Source: an uncultured Eubacteriales bacterium
Lineage (GTDB): Bacteria; Bacillota; Clostridia; UMGS1883; UMGS1540
Assembly (NCBI GenBank): GCA_900552775.1
Contig: USAP01000091.1
Coordinates: forward strand, 1-6,556
Reading direction: 5' to 3'
DNA length: 6,556 nt
Of the stretch, positions 5,512 through 6,556 are shown piece after piece; position 1 is the first letter of the stretch; each line of letters starts with the position of its first letter. Under the pieces are notes generated by a model. The model saw nothing but the letters and a program-made list of their open reading frames with translations, was not told where the DNA came from and searched no databases. Both the position numbers and the translations under genes were made by a program.

Positions 5512-6556
5512 AAAAAATGTATTCTTTAAACGTATCATTGAGAAGCTTCGGCAGGTTAAACACCGTTGAAACCGCTTTGAAAGCTCCGTCCGAACACTTT
5601 TGGTAATAGTCTTTGTCATTCATCATACGCAGCACGGCGTCAGCCATTTTTTCTTCATCCCCGTAAGGCACAAGCTCTCCGCACGAATTTTCGGGGTTTA
5701 CGATATCGGGATTGCCGCCTATGTCCGTTGCTATTACCGGCAAAGCGTGCCCCATGGCTTCAAGTATCGCAAAGCTCAGCGCCTCATTTCCGCTTGCGCT
5801 GTTTACGAAAATATCGCTTCCGGACAAAATATCATCCGTGTCGCGGCGAAAGCCCAAGGCAAAAACATAATTTTCCGCTCCGCAGTCTTTTATGCACTGC
5901 TTTGTCTCTTCAAAAAGCGGTCCGTCACCGGCTATGATACACGCAAAAGGCATGTCCGTTTTCTCTGAAAGCCGTTTCATCGAGCGCACAAGATACGGCA
6001 GCCCTTTTTCCTTATTGTGTCTTGCAAGCGTTGTTATTACAAACGTGTCTTCGCTTAATCCGAGTTCTTTTTTTATTTTATCGTTTTTTTCTCCGCGCTG
6101 CGGCGTGTCAATACCGTTAAAAATAACGTCGATTTTATTTTCAGGTGCGCCGATTTCACACAAAATGCGTTTTCCGCAGTTGCAGACGGCAATAATCCTG
6201 TCATCGTGGCGCATCATAATTTTGTTTGTGAAATTCCATATTTTCGGCGGATAATACGTGAGATGGCATGTGTAAATCACTCTCGCACGGCAGCCGAAAA
6301 GCTTTGACAAAATAGCAATGTAATTCTCTCTCGGATACTGCGTATGGATAACGTCTATGTTATTTACGTTGCAGTAATCCGAAATTTTCTTTGCCGCCGC
6401 CAAATCAAACGGACCCTTCATCGGAATTTTAACGCACGGTATTTTGAGTTCTTTAATCTGTTCGCTCAAAAGTCCTTCTTCGTTATATGCAAAAAAACAT
6501 TTTGCCTTTTTGCCGTCGAAAGTTTTAGCAAGGTTATACACGTATTTTTCCGTTCC
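5510..6556 (-). CDS. GT4-type glycosyltransferase, N-terminus beyond the window
   Basis: This is a GT-B fold, retaining glycosyltransferase of the GT4 type, expected to move a sugar from a nucleotide donor to a cell-surface glycan or other acceptor at the cytosolic face of the membrane. The reading frame stays open to the window edge, and its first residues, GTEKYVYNLAKTF, match the GGxEkyv loop found about 15 residues into this family, so the true start lies outside; the in-frame GTG at 6539-6541 is Val inside that motif. In the 348 visible residues the acceptor half includes VIHTQYPREN and a YTCHLTYYPP segment. After a VIFNGID hinge comes the donor half, with ITTLARHNKEKG, IIAGDGP and the EX7E motif (E258 and E266), then an EAMGHALPVIATDIGGNPDIV stretch. 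There is no hydrophobic anchor. Acceptor and donor sugars cannot be told from sequence. Confidence 0.92.
   Translation of the reverse strand, partial: GTEKYVYNLAKTFDGKKAKCFFAYNEEGLLSEQIKELKIPCVKIPMKGPFDLAAAKKISDYCNVNNIDVIHTQYPRENYIAILSKLFGCRARVIYTCHLTYYPPKIWNFTNKIMMRHDDRIIAVCNCGKRILCEIGAPENKIDVIFNGIDTPQRGEKNDKIKKELGLSEDTFVITTLARHNKEKGLPYLVRSMKRLSEKTDMPFACIIAGDGPLFEETKQCIKDCGAENYVFALGFRRDTDDILSGSDIFVNSASGNEALSFAILEAMGHALPVIATDIGGNPDIVNPENSCGELVPYGDEEKMADAVLRMMNDKDYYQKCSDGAFKAVSTVFNLPKLLNDTFKEYIF

Noticed and set aside
6539..6541. GTG as the true start of the glycosyltransferase
   Set aside because: The frame continues upstream to the window edge and encodes GTEKY, part of a conserved GT4 loop. 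The GTG is an internal valine.

Overview
The window looks like a chromosomal segment of an anaerobic, hydrogen-metabolising Firmicute, most likely a member of the Clostridia. This rests on three things read by eye: genes for assembling the [FeFe]-hydrogenase H-cluster, a QueT-type ECF vitamin transporter component (a family typical of Gram-positive bacteria), and strong Shine-Dalgarno sites with A+T-rich intergenic DNA. The order or genus cannot be named from this sequence alone.

Left arm, plus strand (1-2781). The window opens in the last 50 codons of a TM1266-type small regulator associated with iron-only hydrogenases. It is followed by hydG and hydF, separated by 13 and 11 nt, with each ribosome binding site touching or adjoining the preceding stop codon. 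HydG makes the Fe(CO)(CN) synthon from tyrosine. HydF is the GTPase scaffold on which the 2Fe subcluster is assembled and from which it is delivered to apo-hydrogenase. The third maturase, HydE, and the hydrogenase itself are not in the window; hydE could lie just upstream.

Middle (2782-3007). A short A+T-rich gap carries a consensus vegetative promoter (TTGACA, 17 nt, TATAAT), then a tRNA-Pro with anticodon CGG and encoded CCA, then a strong rho-independent terminator. No convincing terminator is visible between hydF and the tRNA promoter, so hyd read-through may also end at the tRNA terminator.

Right arm, minus strand (3008-6556). Four genes are packed head to tail and read from right to left: a GT4-type glycosyltransferase (its N-terminus lies beyond the window edge), a 202-aa cytosolic protein resembling carbohydrate-binding family 9, a QueT-like ECF substrate-binding membrane protein, and a MATE-family exporter. 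Junctions are 12 nt, a 1-nt stop/start overlap, and a 23-nt overlap (or a 4-nt gap, depending on the MATE start). They are probably one transcript whose promoter lies outside the window. No shared pathway is evident: two genes point to carbohydrates, one to queuosine-precursor uptake and one to drug or metabolite export.

All recognised genes look intact apart from the two cut by the window ends. I saw no mobile element, CRISPR array, riboswitch or prophage remnant, and nothing that I can honestly call a previously undescribed system. The most useful leads are the odd composition of the right-hand operon and the transcriptional layout around the tRNA.
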